This document shows positions 6,915 to 14,417 of a stretch of 64,000 bases of DNA, in pieces; the first letter of the stretch is position 1; each line of letters starts with the position of its first letter. Both the position numbers and the translations under genes were made by a program. This DNA comes from GWB1-39-12 sp964435575. GTDB lineage: Bacteria > Patescibacteriota > Microgenomatia > UBA8517. Where the stretch lies: positions 1 through 64,000 of the forward strand of contig CAYSZS010000002.1 of NCBI GenBank assembly GCA_964435575.1. The letters are read 5' to 3'. The notes under the pieces are model-generated. The model worked only from the letters and a program-made list of their open reading frames with translations. It was not told the DNA's origin and did not search any database.

Positions 6915-8060
6915 CTAAATAAACCTAACTTGCATGCCTTCGGCTAGCTTAGTCGAAAGTGAAACCTCTTGACCTGGAAATTTTGAACCCGCCCCCCAAA
7001 TTTTTGCCTTTATTTTTTCTTTAACAAAATCTTCCCCTAATTTCTCCCCAACGTCGTACAATGTAGAACCCACTTTCATTATAATCGGGTTATCAAAATC
7101 AGGGTCTTCGTCCGGTCGTACCAGATAGCCCCTCAAGAAATTAAGTGATAGCCACATTTTTTCTTTCAACTCGGTAAGACCGGTTCCTTTTTCAGCGCTG
7201 ATAAATAGTGGAGTAACGGTTGCAGCCTCAAATACACCCGGCGGCCTGCCTGTCGGAAAGGCAGGGTGGATTAGCTTGGCACCCGTTACTTTGTTGTTTA
7301 AGTCAGCTTTATTAATAATAGAAATTGAGGGTACGTATACGCGGTTTAGAGAAAAAGCGTCAATTAGCCTTTCTATTGTCAGCTTTTCATTGATGGTTAT
7401 TTCGGCGTTTTTAATTCCCAACTCTTGTGCAATAGATTTAATAGTTTCTTTAGTAAGGTCTTGCTTGATGTTTGAATGGAGAGTTAATCCTCCTGAAACT
7501 TTCTTGTCTATAATTACATTTGGTCGCACAATGTTGAGGCGTATGCCGTTTTCCTCCAAAGTTTTTTTAATTCTTTCAGTTGCTTCAGGGCGGTCAACAT
7601 CGGTCATAAGTATTATTAAGTCTGCCCCCCGAGCTACCGATAAAACTTCCCTACCTCTCCCCCTCCCTTCTTCAGCCCCCTCGATAAGCCCAGGAACATC
7701 AAGTATCTGAATTCGAGCGTTTTTGTAAATCATCATTCCGGGAATAACGTTTACCGTCGTAAAAGCGTAGGGAGCAACCTTGCTTTGGGCGTTTGTCAAT
7801 TTGTTAATAAGAGTTGATTTTCCCGCTGAGGGGGGGCCGATTAAGATTACGGCTGCATCACCTTGTTTTTTAACGGCGTATCCGCCTCCGCCACCCTTTT
7901 TTACAGACTCAACCCGAAGACCGTCTTTTAGCTTTGCAAGCTTTGCGCGAAGCCTGCCAATATGGTGCTCTGTGCCTTTGTGATAGGGAGTATCACGAAT
8001 CTCTTTCTCGATCCGCTTGATATTCATATGAGTATTTTCGGAATTGGTTAAGTGCACCAT
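6915..8060 (-). CDS. DRG/Rbg-family GTPase with TGS domain
   Basis: 381-aa GTPase of the DRG branch of the Obg superfamily, which acts with translating ribosomes in archaea and eukaryotes. The N-terminal helix region ends in KGTEHHIGRLRAKLAKLK. G1 is GPPSAGKST, G3 DVPG, G4 NKAD, G5 SAEKG, and the C-terminal TGS domain ends SLSTKLAEGMQVRFI. Between G4 and G5 about 20 residues (KLIHPAFPTGRPPGVFEA) come from an inserted palindrome at 7235-7268. A TATAAT box ends 7 bases before the first ATG (8060), supporting a leaderless start there; the internal Met at 8027 is the alternative. A DRG protein in a bacterial context is unusual outside CPR lineages. Confidence 0.88.
   Translation of the reverse strand: MVHLTNSENTHMNIKRIEKEIRDTPYHKGTEHHIGRLRAKLAKLKDGLRVESVKKGGGGGYAVKKQGDAAVILIGPPSAGKSTLINKLTNAQSKVAPYAFTTVNVIPGMMIYKNARIQILDVPGLIEGAEEGRGRGREVLSVARGADLIILMTDVDRPEATERIKKTLEENGIRLNIVRPNVIIDKKVSGGLTLHSNIKQDLTKETIKSIAQELGIKNAEITINEKLTIERLIDAFSLNRVYVPSISIINKADLNNKVTGAKLIHPAFPTGRPPGVFEAATVTPLFISAEKGTGLTELKEKMWLSLNFLRGYLVRPDEDPDFDNPIIMKVGSTLYDVGEKLGEDFVKEKIKAKIWGAGSKFPGQEVSLSTKLAEGMQVRFI
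7235..7268. repeat. GC-rich palindrome inserted in the DRG gene
   Basis: CACCC..CCTGCC around a short loop with GGCAGG..GGGTG. It is translated in frame, at a point where DRG proteins normally run directly from G4 to G5. Same CCTGCC/GGCAGG core as in pyrG (10400) and uvrC (21338). Confidence 0.7.
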
Positions 8061-8067
8061 GTTTGGA

Positions 8068-8073
8068 ATTATA
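8068..8073 (-). promoter_or_regulatory. -10 box of the DRG gene, leaderless layout
   Basis: TATAAT on the minus strand with only seven bases to the ATG at 8060, so the transcript would begin at or next to the start codon. Confidence 0.55.
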
Positions 8074-8123
8074 TCAAAGAAGACTTCCTCCCACTCAAAG
8101 TTAGAAGCTAAATAAGCTTTTGG

Positions 8124-8507
8124 TTATTTTCTCTTATCCATGTACTGCCAAGCTTTGTATTGGACAAAATTAGCAATAACTGCAATTCCGGCAACGTACA
8201 GATAGCTTGCAATGCCGACACCGGTTATAAAGGCAAATCTGGCAATTAACCAAACAGTTGCAAAATTCATGACCAAATATGCCAGCATCATTGGCACGTT
8301 TTCTTTATACGGATACTCCAAGTCTTTTAAGAAAGCTTCGGTATGCCATAGCACTAAGTTCCAGATAAACCCGCTAAAGACGATTGCCTGATATGGCGCA
8401 AAGATGCTATTTCCGATGCTAACTGCGTTGGGTAAAAAAAGATTTGCCAAGTACAAAATTGCCGAGTTAATTAGCCAGAAACCTAAAAATTTCTGATAGC
8501 GTTTCAT
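8124..8507 (-). CDS. Four-helix membrane protein, unknown function
   Basis: 127-aa integral membrane protein with about four hydrophobic segments (FLGFWLINSAILYLANLF, IFAPYQAIVFSGFIWNLVLW, MLAYLVMNFATVWLIARF and IASYLYVAGIAVIANFV). The start at 8507 is chosen because GGAGGGGGTGA lies 6 bases upstream; ten extra residues are possible from 8537. It has the look of phage-holin-like or Fas-apoptosis-like small membrane families in CPR genomes, but no catalytic residues are visible. It is followed downstream by the DRG GTPase on the same strand. Confidence 0.65.
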   Translation of the reverse strand: MKRYQKFLGFWLINSAILYLANLFLPNAVSIGNSIFAPYQAIVFSGFIWNLVLWHTEAFLKDLEYPYKENVPMMLAYLVMNFATVWLIARFAFITGVGIASYLYVAGIAVIANFVQYKAWQYMDKRK

Positions 8508-8560
8508 ATTCTCACCCCCTCCTATGGGATAGCTCACTTAGGAGTATCTAATGGGACCAT

Positions 8561-8613
8561 GTTGGATAGCTTCGCCTACAACGCAAAGCGGTGCCAAGCT
8601 ATGCTTATCCAAC
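8561..8613. repeat. Hairpin in the gap upstream of the membrane-protein gene
   Basis: GTTGGATA (8561) pairs with TATCCAAC (8606), with inner AGCTT/AAGCT. It sits in the 196-bp interval between a membrane-protein gene and tRNA-Arg. No T tract, so more likely a REP-type repeat than a terminator. Confidence 0.5.
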
Positions 8614-8703
8614 TGTGACCCTTACTTCTTTGCCAAAACTTATCTAAATTCAGTATAATATAATTCAAGAGTTGAAAAAATAAGCAATACTGATGAGAAA
8701 ATT

Positions 8704-8775
8704 GCCTCTGTAGCTCAACGGATAGAGCACCTGTCTTCGGAACAGGGAATGAGGGTTCGATTCCCCCCAGAGGCA
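8704..8775 (+). tRNA. tRNA-Arg(TCG)
   Basis: Acceptor GCCTCTG/CAGAGGC, anticodon loop CTTCGGA in CCTGT/ACAGG, T loop TTCGATT, discriminator A. TATAAT at 8654-8659 upstream. GAAAATTGCC at 8697-8706 is perfectly complementary to GGCAATTTTC at 8781-8790, so the precursor can form an extended stem that competes with the acceptor stem. Confidence 0.96.
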
Positions 8776-8903
8776 CTGAAGGCAATTTTCGAATTTACTT
8801 AGATCCAGACAATAATACTGCAGAGGAAGGTAAGCCGGCACCCAAACATACTCCTAGTCCCGATTTTTTATATAATTCAAGAAATTAATCTCTCTTTTAG
8901 TTA

Positions 8904-8934
8904 TTGACATAAGTTACCTGTAATGTGTTATATA
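8904..8934 (+). promoter_or_regulatory. Promoter of pyrG
   Basis: Consensus -35 TTGACA (8904-8909), then TTATAT/TATATA at 8928-8934 with an 18-19 bp spacer. The GTG start lies only 7-8 bases after the -10 box, so the mRNA is probably leaderless. Confidence 0.65.
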
Positions 8935-8941
8935 ACATAAA

Positions 8942-10663
8942 GTGAAGTTTATTATTGTCTCCGGTGGTGTACTATCTGGTCTCGGTAAGGGAGTAACTAC
9001 GGCTTCAATTGGCCTCCTTCTTAAATCCCGCGGAATAAAAGTTACTGCCATGAAGTGTGATATGTACCTGAATATTGATGCTGGTACTATGAACCCTATT
9101 GAGCACGGTGAAGTCTTTGTTACCCACGACGGAGTTGAAACGGATCAAGACTTGGGTCATTATGAACGCTTTATCAATGAAATTTTAACCAGGGAAAATT
9201 ATTTGACAAACGGTCAGGTTTACAGGATTGTTTTGGACAAGGAAAGAGCTCTCGAGTACGGAGGTAAGTGCGTAGAGCCTTATCATCAAATACCTCCTGA
9301 AATAATTTTAAGATGGATTGCAGCAGGGCGAGTCCATAACGCCGACGTAGTTTTAATCGAATTGGGCGGAACCGTTGGAGAGTATGAAGGACTTTTGTTT
9401 TTTGAAGCTGTTCGAAGAATTAAATTGAAAAGCCCCATGGATGTCATTTTGATTCATGTAGGCTATCTTCCTGTTCCTCCTTCAATCGGAGAGCTAAAAT
9501 CAAAACCAATTCAACAGTCGGTTCAGATTTTAAATAGTTTAGGTTTAACGCCTGATATTATAGTTGGGCGTGCAGAAAAAGAAATCGACCAAAAAAGGAA
9601 AGAAAAAATAGCTCTAGCATCCGGTGTTTTAGTAGAAAATATTATTTCAAACCCTGACGTTAATAGTATTTATGAAATCCCGATTGTTTTAAGAAAACAA
9701 AAGTTAGATGAAATAATTATTAAACAATTGGGTTTGAAAGCAAAAAGAGAAGATCTTCGGGATTGGGAAATAATGCTGGAAAAATCCAAGAAAATCCGAG
9801 ACGTTGTAAAAATTGGAATTGTCGGCAAATATCAAAAAACAGGTGATTATACTCTCGAAGACAGTTACGTTTGTGTTGTTGAGAGTCTAAAACATGCAGG
9901 ATTACATTTTAATGTACAACCGCGGTTTTCTTGGATTGATTCGGAAAGTTTGGAAGACTTAACAGATTCTGAGATTAAGGATCGTTTGGGGGGAATGGAT
10001 GCGATAGTGGTTCCTCAAGGGTGGGGAAGGCGTGGAGTCGAGGGGAAAATTAAAGCTGCAAAATATGCTCGGGAAAATAAACTTCCCTACCTTGGTCTTT
10101 GTTTTGGCATGCAAATGGCATCAATTGAGTTTGGCAGAAATGCCGTCGGACTTAAAAAAGCAAATTCTTCAGAGGTGGATCCAAGGACTCCTCATCCTGT
10201 TATTCATATAATGCCTAATCAACGAGATTATTTGAATAAAAAACAATATGGCGGAACGATTCGCCTTGGCGCTTGGCCCTGCGTAATTAGAAAAGGCACA
10301 CTACTTGAAAAAGCTTATAAAAAATTTGGCGGAGGAAAATTCAGACCTTGGTACCAACCCAATCCCCTGTTTAAAAACAAATCACCAATCACTAACCCGC
10401 CTGCCGGACGGGCAGGTCACGAATCACTAATCTTCGAGCGTCACCGCCACAGATACGAGTTTAATAATAAATACAAAAGGCTGTATGAAAAGAAAGGATT
10501 TGTTTTTTCAGGGACTTCACCGGACGGAAAGCTAGTTGAAGCAATTGAGTTGAAAGAACATCCCTTTTTTGTCGGGACTCAATTCCACCCGGAATATTTG
10601 AGCCGTCCCCTATCCCCACATCCAATATTCTTATCCTTTATTGAAGCTATTGTGAATAAATAG
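8942..10663 (+). CDS. pyrG: CTP synthase
   Basis: Makes CTP from UTP, ATP and glutamine, the last step of pyrimidine nucleotide synthesis. The 573-aa product has the N-terminal amidoligase domain (SGGVLSGLGKG at residues 7-17; CDMYLNIDAGTM near 39-50) and a C-terminal glutamine amidotransferase domain with nucleophile Cys in LGLCFGMQ (about 385-392) and the His-Glu pair in FHPEYLSRP. It is longer than the usual ~540 aa because about 30 residues (containing NPPAGRAGHESLI) are inserted just before ERHRHRYE. This insert derives from a palindrome flanked by direct repeats. The start is GTG with a consensus promoter directly in front. Confidence 0.97.
   Translation: MKFIIVSGGVLSGLGKGVTTASIGLLLKSRGIKVTAMKCDMYLNIDAGTMNPIEHGEVFVTHDGVETDQDLGHYERFINEILTRENYLTNGQVYRIVLDKERALEYGGKCVEPYHQIPPEIILRWIAAGRVHNADVVLIELGGTVGEYEGLLFFEAVRRIKLKSPMDVILIHVGYLPVPPSIGELKSKPIQQSVQILNSLGLTPDIIVGRAEKEIDQKRKEKIALASGVLVENIISNPDVNSIYEIPIVLRKQKLDEIIIKQLGLKAKREDLRDWEIMLEKSKKIRDVVKIGIVGKYQKTGDYTLEDSYVCVVESLKHAGLHFNVQPRFSWIDSESLEDLTDSEIKDRLGGMDAIVVPQGWGRRGVEGKIKAAKYARENKLPYLGLCFGMQMASIEFGRNAVGLKKANSSEVDPRTPHPVIHIMPNQRDYLNKKQYGGTIRLGAWPCVIRKGTLLEKAYKKFGGGKFRPWYQPNPLFKNKSPITNPPAGRAGHESLIFERHRHRYEFNNKYKRLYEKKGFVFSGTSPDGKLVEAIELKEHPFFVGTQFHPEYLSRPLSPHPIFLSFIEAIVNK
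10382..10430. repeat. Palindrome with flanking direct repeats inside pyrG
   Basis: CCTGCC (10400) and GGCAGG (10411) form a hairpin. It is bracketed by 14-base direct repeats, TCACCAATCACTAA at 10382 and TCACGAATCACTAA at 10417 (13 of 14 identical), like a target duplication. Translated in frame. Confidence 0.75.
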
Positions 10664-10785
10664 TAAAATATACATGTATTCGTAATTATTTAAACAAAAT
10701 TCCGTAGGAATTTTGAGAGGAGAAATTACGAAACGATAAGCAATAAGCGTAAGCGTATTGTGATAAGTGAAGTATATTTCGACGA

Positions 10786-10873
10786 GCCGAGGTGGCGGAA
10801 TTGGTAGACGCGAGGGCCTTAAGAGCCCTTGTCCCGATGGGACGTGGGGGTTCGAGTCCCCCTTTCGGCACCA
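10786..10873 (+). tRNA. tRNA-Leu(TAA), CCA encoded
   Basis: Class II tRNA: acceptor GCCGAGG/TTTCGGC (two G-T pairs), anticodon loop CTTAAGA in AGGGC/GCCCT, variable arm TGTCCCGATGGGACG, T arm GGGGG-TTCGAGT-CCCCC, CCA at 10871-10873. No intron. Confidence 0.95.
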
Positions 10874-10946
10874 CGGAGTGTGGCTCAGTTGGCAGAGCGC
10901 GCGCTTTGGGAGCGCGAGGTCCCCGGTTCGAATCCGGGCACTCCGA
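10874..10946 (+). tRNA. tRNA-Pro(TGG)
   Basis: Begins at the base after the CCA of tRNA-Leu. Acceptor CGGAGTG/CACTCCG, anticodon loop TTTGGGA in CGCGC/GCGCG, T arm CCCGG-TTCGAAT-CCGGG. CCA not encoded. Confidence 0.96.
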
Positions 10947-10980
10947 CTCAATATTATTTGTTAAAAAGTTGTAAGCTTAA

Positions 10981-11015
10981 GCGGGCCTGCCCGCCGAAGC
11001 TTCAGCGTAGGCGGG
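10981..11015. repeat. GC-rich palindromic repeat abutting tRNA-Gly
   Basis: GCGGGCctGCCCGC is palindromic, and CCCGCC (10990-10995) also pairs with GGCGGG (11010-11015). The latter includes the first five bases of the tRNA-Gly acceptor stem, so the repeat could compete with tRNA folding. Confidence 0.65.
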
Positions 11016-11084
11016 ATTAGTTGAGCGGTTCAACATTTGCTTTCCAAGCAAAGAAGAGGGGTTCGACTCCCCTATCCCGCTCCA
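11011..11084 (+). tRNA. tRNA-Gly(TCC), CCA encoded
   Basis: Acceptor GCGGGAT/ATCCCGC, anticodon loop TTTCCAA in TTTGC/GCAAA, T arm GAGGG-GTTCGACT-CCCCT region, discriminator T, CCA at 11082-11084. Confidence 0.95.
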
Positions 11085-11142
11085 CTAGCATTAAGGGACA
11101 AGCTCTGCTTATAACGCCCCCAGCTGTGCGAAGAGAAGGAAG

Positions 11143-12051
11143 TTACTTTTCTTTTCCGACTATAATGATTACGTCGTAAGTGGAGTCTTCTTCAAGAGTA
11201 GTATCGGATTTAACGACGTCATAAGTATCTGAAAGAGCACTCCTTATTTCATCAAAGACTTTTTCGGACAAATCTTTTTTTAGACTGATAGAAGTAGCGG
11301 TATAGTCGTATGACTGGGCATTTCCGGTTGTTATTTTATCTTCCATAAAACCACTTTCTGTGAGCAAATCTTTTGCCTTCCCCGCTACCCCTGCTGTTCC
11401 GGAGCCGTTAAGAACGCTGAGAGTTAGAGTGCTTATATCAACCTCTGTCTCCGGCTCCTGAGTCGGGCTGGGCGTTGAAGTTTCCTCCTTTTCAGGAGTT
11501 TCACTAATAGATTCCTCGCTAACCGATTGTTTATAATAGAAAATTCCTCCTACCAAAGCTCCCAAGATAAGAAGAATGATTAGAGTAAAAACTATAAACT
11601 TTGTATTTGGTCCGCCTTTTTTCTCTACCTCTTTTGTCGTATCCGGTCTGACTTCTTTGAGCCACTCTTTTATTTCGTCGGAGGATACATCCTCTTTCCC
11701 CTTTCCTTTTTCCTCGGTCATTTCTTGAGTAGGTGTTTCAGATTCAGACAGATCTTCCTTTTCCTTTTGAGGCTCCGGAGTTAGAACGCTTTCACTGGAC
11801 TTGGCGGCACCCTCTGCTCCTGAAGCGATATCAGACGATTTTTGAGAATCAAGCTGACTAAATGACGTTATTTTCGGAGTATCCTGAGAAGTTGATGCTC
11901 GAAGCTTGGTTTCTTCCTCATCTCTTGGTTTTGTTTCAGCTATACTTTCCGTAGATTCTTTCGCTGGAAGTTGAGTTTCAACTTCTTCCGGTTCTTCACT
12001 TATCTCCTCTACTTTTATTTTTGGTTTTGTCGCTTTGGTTTTATCAGCCAT
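11143..12051 (-). CDS. Membrane-anchored LytR C-terminal domain protein
   Basis: 302-aa bitopic membrane protein. The first ~155 residues are a low-complexity, Glu/Ser/Thr-rich cytoplasmic tail, then one membrane helix (FIVFTLIILLILGALVGGIFYY), a short linker and a LytR_C domain beginning LSVLNGSGTAGVAGKAKDLL. LytR_C domains are found on cell-envelope proteins near LCP phosphotransferases, but no catalytic LCP domain is present here, so the role is probably structural or binding. I chose the ATG at 12051: the frame opens upstream at a TTG, but that TTG belongs to a TTGACA -35 box with CACAAT 18 bases later. Confidence 0.75.
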   Translation of the reverse strand: MADKTKATKPKIKVEEISEEPEEVETQLPAKESTESIAETKPRDEEETKLRASTSQDTPKITSFSQLDSQKSSDIASGAEGAAKSSESVLTPEPQKEKEDLSESETPTQEMTEEKGKGKEDVSSDEIKEWLKEVRPDTTKEVEKKGGPNTKFIVFTLIILLILGALVGGIFYYKQSVSEESISETPEKEETSTPSPTQEPETEVDISTLTLSVLNGSGTAGVAGKAKDLLTESGFMEDKITTGNAQSYDYTATSISLKKDLSEKVFDEIRSALSDTYDVVKSDTTLEEDSTYDVIIIVGKEK

Positions 12052-12131
12052 GCTTTTACCATTGTGAAACATTTGGGGTTGCTTTGTCAATACACCTGGG
12101 ATTTGATAAAATACAAGGTGTAATTATTCAA

Positions 12132-12205
12132 GGTGGTGTGTGCCGAACGGTTTAGGCGCTGCTTTGTGGAGGCAGTTTTAGCGGGTTCGACTCCCGTACA
12201 CCACC
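12132..12205 (+). tRNA. tRNA-His(GTG)
   Basis: Acceptor GTGGTGT/ACACCAC extended by the diagnostic G-1 (12132) opposite C73 (12205). Anticodon loop TTGTGGA, T arm GCGGG-TTCGACT-CCCGT. Confidence 0.94.
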
Positions 12206-12270
12206 CAAGTTTTCTAGCCTCAAGCAAATATATTGAATTATTCCTACTTAAAATCGCGCTCGAACCAAAA

Positions 12271-12276
12271 TATAAT
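12271..12276 (+). promoter_or_regulatory. -10 box of the EEP-family gene, leaderless layout
   Basis: Perfect TATAAT followed by six bases and the ATG at 12283; transcription should start at about the start codon. Confidence 0.6.
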
Positions 12277-12282
12277 ACTTTT

Positions 12283-12972
12283 ATGCAGGTAAAGATTCTT
12301 TCCTGGAATATTTGGATTGACAGCTACTTTGATCAAATAAAAGAATTTCTTAAAAGCTCCCAGGCAGATGTTATCGGCCTTCAAGAAGTAAGAGAAGATG
12401 ACCCATCGAGAGAAACGATTAAGTATCTGAACTCGTTAGGTTACCAGCTAGTATTTGCACCTACTGAGAAGGACTGGGGAGAGAAAGTTTGGAGTGATGG
12501 GCCAGCGGTCTTCACTAATTACGATATAGCGTCTTCAAAAAAATATATTTTGTCAGAAGAAGGCATGCATGCTGCTGCTCAAGCTGATATTAAAATCGGA
12601 GATAAAATATTGCATGTGTTTAGCACGCACCTCACCCACACCCACCAGAAGGACTCAGTCGCTCAACTACAGCAAGCTGAAGAACTTATGAAACACATAC
12701 CATCTGAGATGTCAGTTTTAATGGGAGATTTTAATGCAACTCCAGAAAGTATCACCATACAAAGAGTGAAAACCCAGTTGGTAGATACGGATTCAAAAGA
12801 CCAACCAACATGGAGTGTTTACCCCCAAGGTTGTATTATATGTAATCCTCAAGAAATAGATTTTCGACTAGATTATATATTTACTACGAAAGATATAAAA
12901 ACTCATTCTTATAAAGTTGAGGATTCTAAGGGTTCCGATCATCTACCGATTTCAGTAATTGTAGAATTATAA
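12283..12972 (+). CDS. Endonuclease/exonuclease/phosphatase-family hydrolase
   Basis: 229-aa phosphodiesterase of the EEP fold, which includes AP endonucleases, sphingomyelinases and inositol phosphatases. Visible motifs are LSWNIW (about 6-11, metal-site Asn), GLQEVRE (about 38-44, metal Glu), FSTHLTH (about 113-119), MGDFNATP (about 147-154, catalytic Asp/Asn) and the final GSDHLPI (Asp-His pair). It has no signal peptide, so it is probably cytoplasmic. Start at 12283 chosen because of the leaderless TATAAT; the open frame upstream overlaps tRNA-His. Substrate unknown. Confidence 0.85.
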   Translation: MQVKILSWNIWIDSYFDQIKEFLKSSQADVIGLQEVREDDPSRETIKYLNSLGYQLVFAPTEKDWGEKVWSDGPAVFTNYDIASSKKYILSEEGMHAAAQADIKIGDKILHVFSTHLTHTHQKDSVAQLQQAEELMKHIPSEMSVLMGDFNATPESITIQRVKTQLVDTDSKDQPTWSVYPQGCIICNPQEIDFRLDYIFTTKDIKTHSYKVEDSKGSDHLPISVIVEL

Positions 12973-12985
12973 TACAGCAACATAC

Positions 12986-13011
12986 GAGTTTTTATGAAAC
13001 TCAATTTCTTT
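12986..13011 (+). terminator. Weak intrinsic terminator after the EEP gene
   Basis: GAGTTT-TTATG-AAACTC hairpin followed by aaTTTCTTT, 14 bases after the stop codon. Confidence 0.45.
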
Positions 13012-13025
13012 AAGTGACATGTTGT

Positions 13026-13070
13026 TATAATAAGTCCGAACATCGTTCGGTAGGCTACCCCAATTAGCCT
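13026..13070 (+). other. Two tandem hairpins behind a TATAAT box
   Basis: TATAAT at 13026-13031 is followed at once by CCGAAC-atc-GTTCGG (13036-13050) and AGGCTA-ccccaat-TAGCCT (13052-13070). There is no reading frame. It could be a short structured RNA or a protein-binding region upstream of the next gene's own promoter (13081). Confidence 0.4.
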
Positions 13071-13080
13071 CAAATGTTGT

Positions 13081-13109
13081 TTGACTTACCCATTAAATAG
13101 TGAAATACT
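13081..13109 (+). promoter_or_regulatory. Promoter of the SdrD-like gene
   Basis: TTGACT (13081-13086), 17-bp spacer, AATACT (13104-13109), and the GTG start five bases later, again a leaderless layout. Confidence 0.6.
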
Positions 13110-13114
13110 GAAGT

Positions 13115-13978
13115 GTGAGACAAAAAGGTTTTGCACATTTATTTGTAATAATAGCAATTTTTATTATTGGTTTAGGAGGAGTAGGATATTCAATCTATAA
13201 AAAAACTACAGAAAGGAATCAAAGTCAACAAGTTTCTGAGACCATTCCAACAGAAGAAAATCAAACACCCGCTTTGAGTCCAACCTCGGACCAAAAGCCG
13301 ACTCCTTTGAGTAAACCAAAAATAACGTCTACAAATACACCCGTTCCAACTACACAATCTTACAACGGAGTATGCGATGTAATCACACTTGCCGGATCAA
13401 ATCCAAACGAGGTTGTACTTACATATAGTCTTACCTCCTCCGGTGGAAGGTACATGAAAGAGGCAAGATGGGATTTGAATAACGACGGACAATGGGATCA
13501 TGATTTTAGCTCTTCAAATGCCCAAGTAACTACAAATTTAACTAGCGGCAATAGTAAAACTGTACGATTACAACTAAAACTCTCTGATAACACTTTTACT
13601 AACGCCTGTATAAAAAACATTTCTGCTCCATCTGGCACCTGGATTACCATCTGGGGTTATGTATTCTCGGATAATAATTGTAGCGGTTTTATGGACAGTT
13701 CAGAAAGTGGAATTGTAGATGTTCCCGTGAGGATCACCAAAATTTCAGACTATAGTACTTATGGTACGACAAATACAGACGGCGGTGGAAAATTCTCTTA
13801 CACCTCTCTTTTAAACGAACTTATAGAAATGACTGTAACAATGACTTCACCGTCGGGATACAAAAGTCATCCCACCCACATTATAGGAAGCTCTCTAATG
13901 GGTTATGGAAAAAACACAAATGTTCAAATGAACATTCCTCAAGTTCCATACGCAAGTGTGGGTCAATGTAGTTTTTAA
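13115..13978 (+). CDS. Membrane-anchored surface protein with an SdrD B-like domain
   Basis: 287-aa exported protein. An N-terminal hydrophobic segment (LFVIIAIFIIGLGGVGYSI, about 9-27) serves as signal anchor, then a Ser/Thr/Pro-rich linker (about 30-80), a PKD-like beta domain (ARWDLNNDGQWDHDF near 117-131) and a C-terminal SdrD_B/Cna_B-like domain (IWGYVFSDNNCSGFMDSSESGIVDVPVRI, in two parts around 180-208). Such domains are found in surface adhesins. It starts with GTG under a promoter at 13081-13109. Ligand unknown. Confidence 0.7.
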   Translation: MRQKGFAHLFVIIAIFIIGLGGVGYSIYKKTTERNQSQQVSETIPTEENQTPALSPTSDQKPTPLSKPKITSTNTPVPTTQSYNGVCDVITLAGSNPNEVVLTYSLTSSGGRYMKEARWDLNNDGQWDHDFSSSNAQVTTNLTSGNSKTVRLQLKLSDNTFTNACIKNISAPSGTWITIWGYVFSDNNCSGFMDSSESGIVDVPVRITKISDYSTYGTTNTDGGGKFSYTSLLNELIEMTVTMTSPSGYKSHPTHIIGSSLMGYGKNTNVQMNIPQVPYASVGQCSF

Positions 13979-14130
13979 GAAGTTACGAAAAATGGATAGA
14001 CTTTTATATAAATAATATAATAAAACTGCTTTTCAATAGCTTCAAGCGAAACGCTAAATTCGATTTCTTTGTTCAAGAATAAGTCCTTTAGACGACTCAG
14101 GGATACAAGATTGTAAGGTTTATCTACAGG

Positions 14131-14364
14131 CTACAATCCGCGTTCGTTGTTAATTGTACCTTCAGGGTTGATTTCTTCATTGAGCCTTTTAAGATTTATG
14201 TACACTTTTCTCAAATTTTCTATCATTTTCGGTTTAAGTCCGCCGTGCATACTTTCTGAAAATCCAGCCACTTCGTGCCAAACGGGACATTCAGGGCCGT
14301 TAATCCAATACATTTGGTGAGTTTTGAGATTGCAATTAAAACATCTTCTTATACTTGGCTGCAT
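14131..14364 (-). CDS. Small cysteine-containing protein, unknown function
   Basis: 77-aa protein with a CFNC pair near residues 8-11 and a third Cys near 26 (GPECPVWHE), suggestive of a small metal-binding knuckle. The C-terminal half is helical and charged. It is divergent from a response regulator across ~53 bp. I do not recognise a family. The Cys/His pattern is kept together with a plausible start, so I consider it a real gene, but it is short. Confidence 0.5.
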   Translation of the reverse strand: MQPSIRRCFNCNLKTHQMYWINGPECPVWHEVAGFSESMHGGLKPKMIENLRKVYINLKRLNEEINPEGTINNERGL

Positions 14365-14417
14365 TTATACGCGATTATTACATTTACGGAAATATTTTGC
14401 TAATATTTATTATAACA

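Noticed and set aside
8576..8785. Minus-strand frame with a GGIEPSFPVPKTGALSVELQ-like peptide
   Set aside because: It is the antisense translation of tRNA-Arg, a common false gene. The same applies to frames over tRNA-Leu/Pro at 10631-10970.
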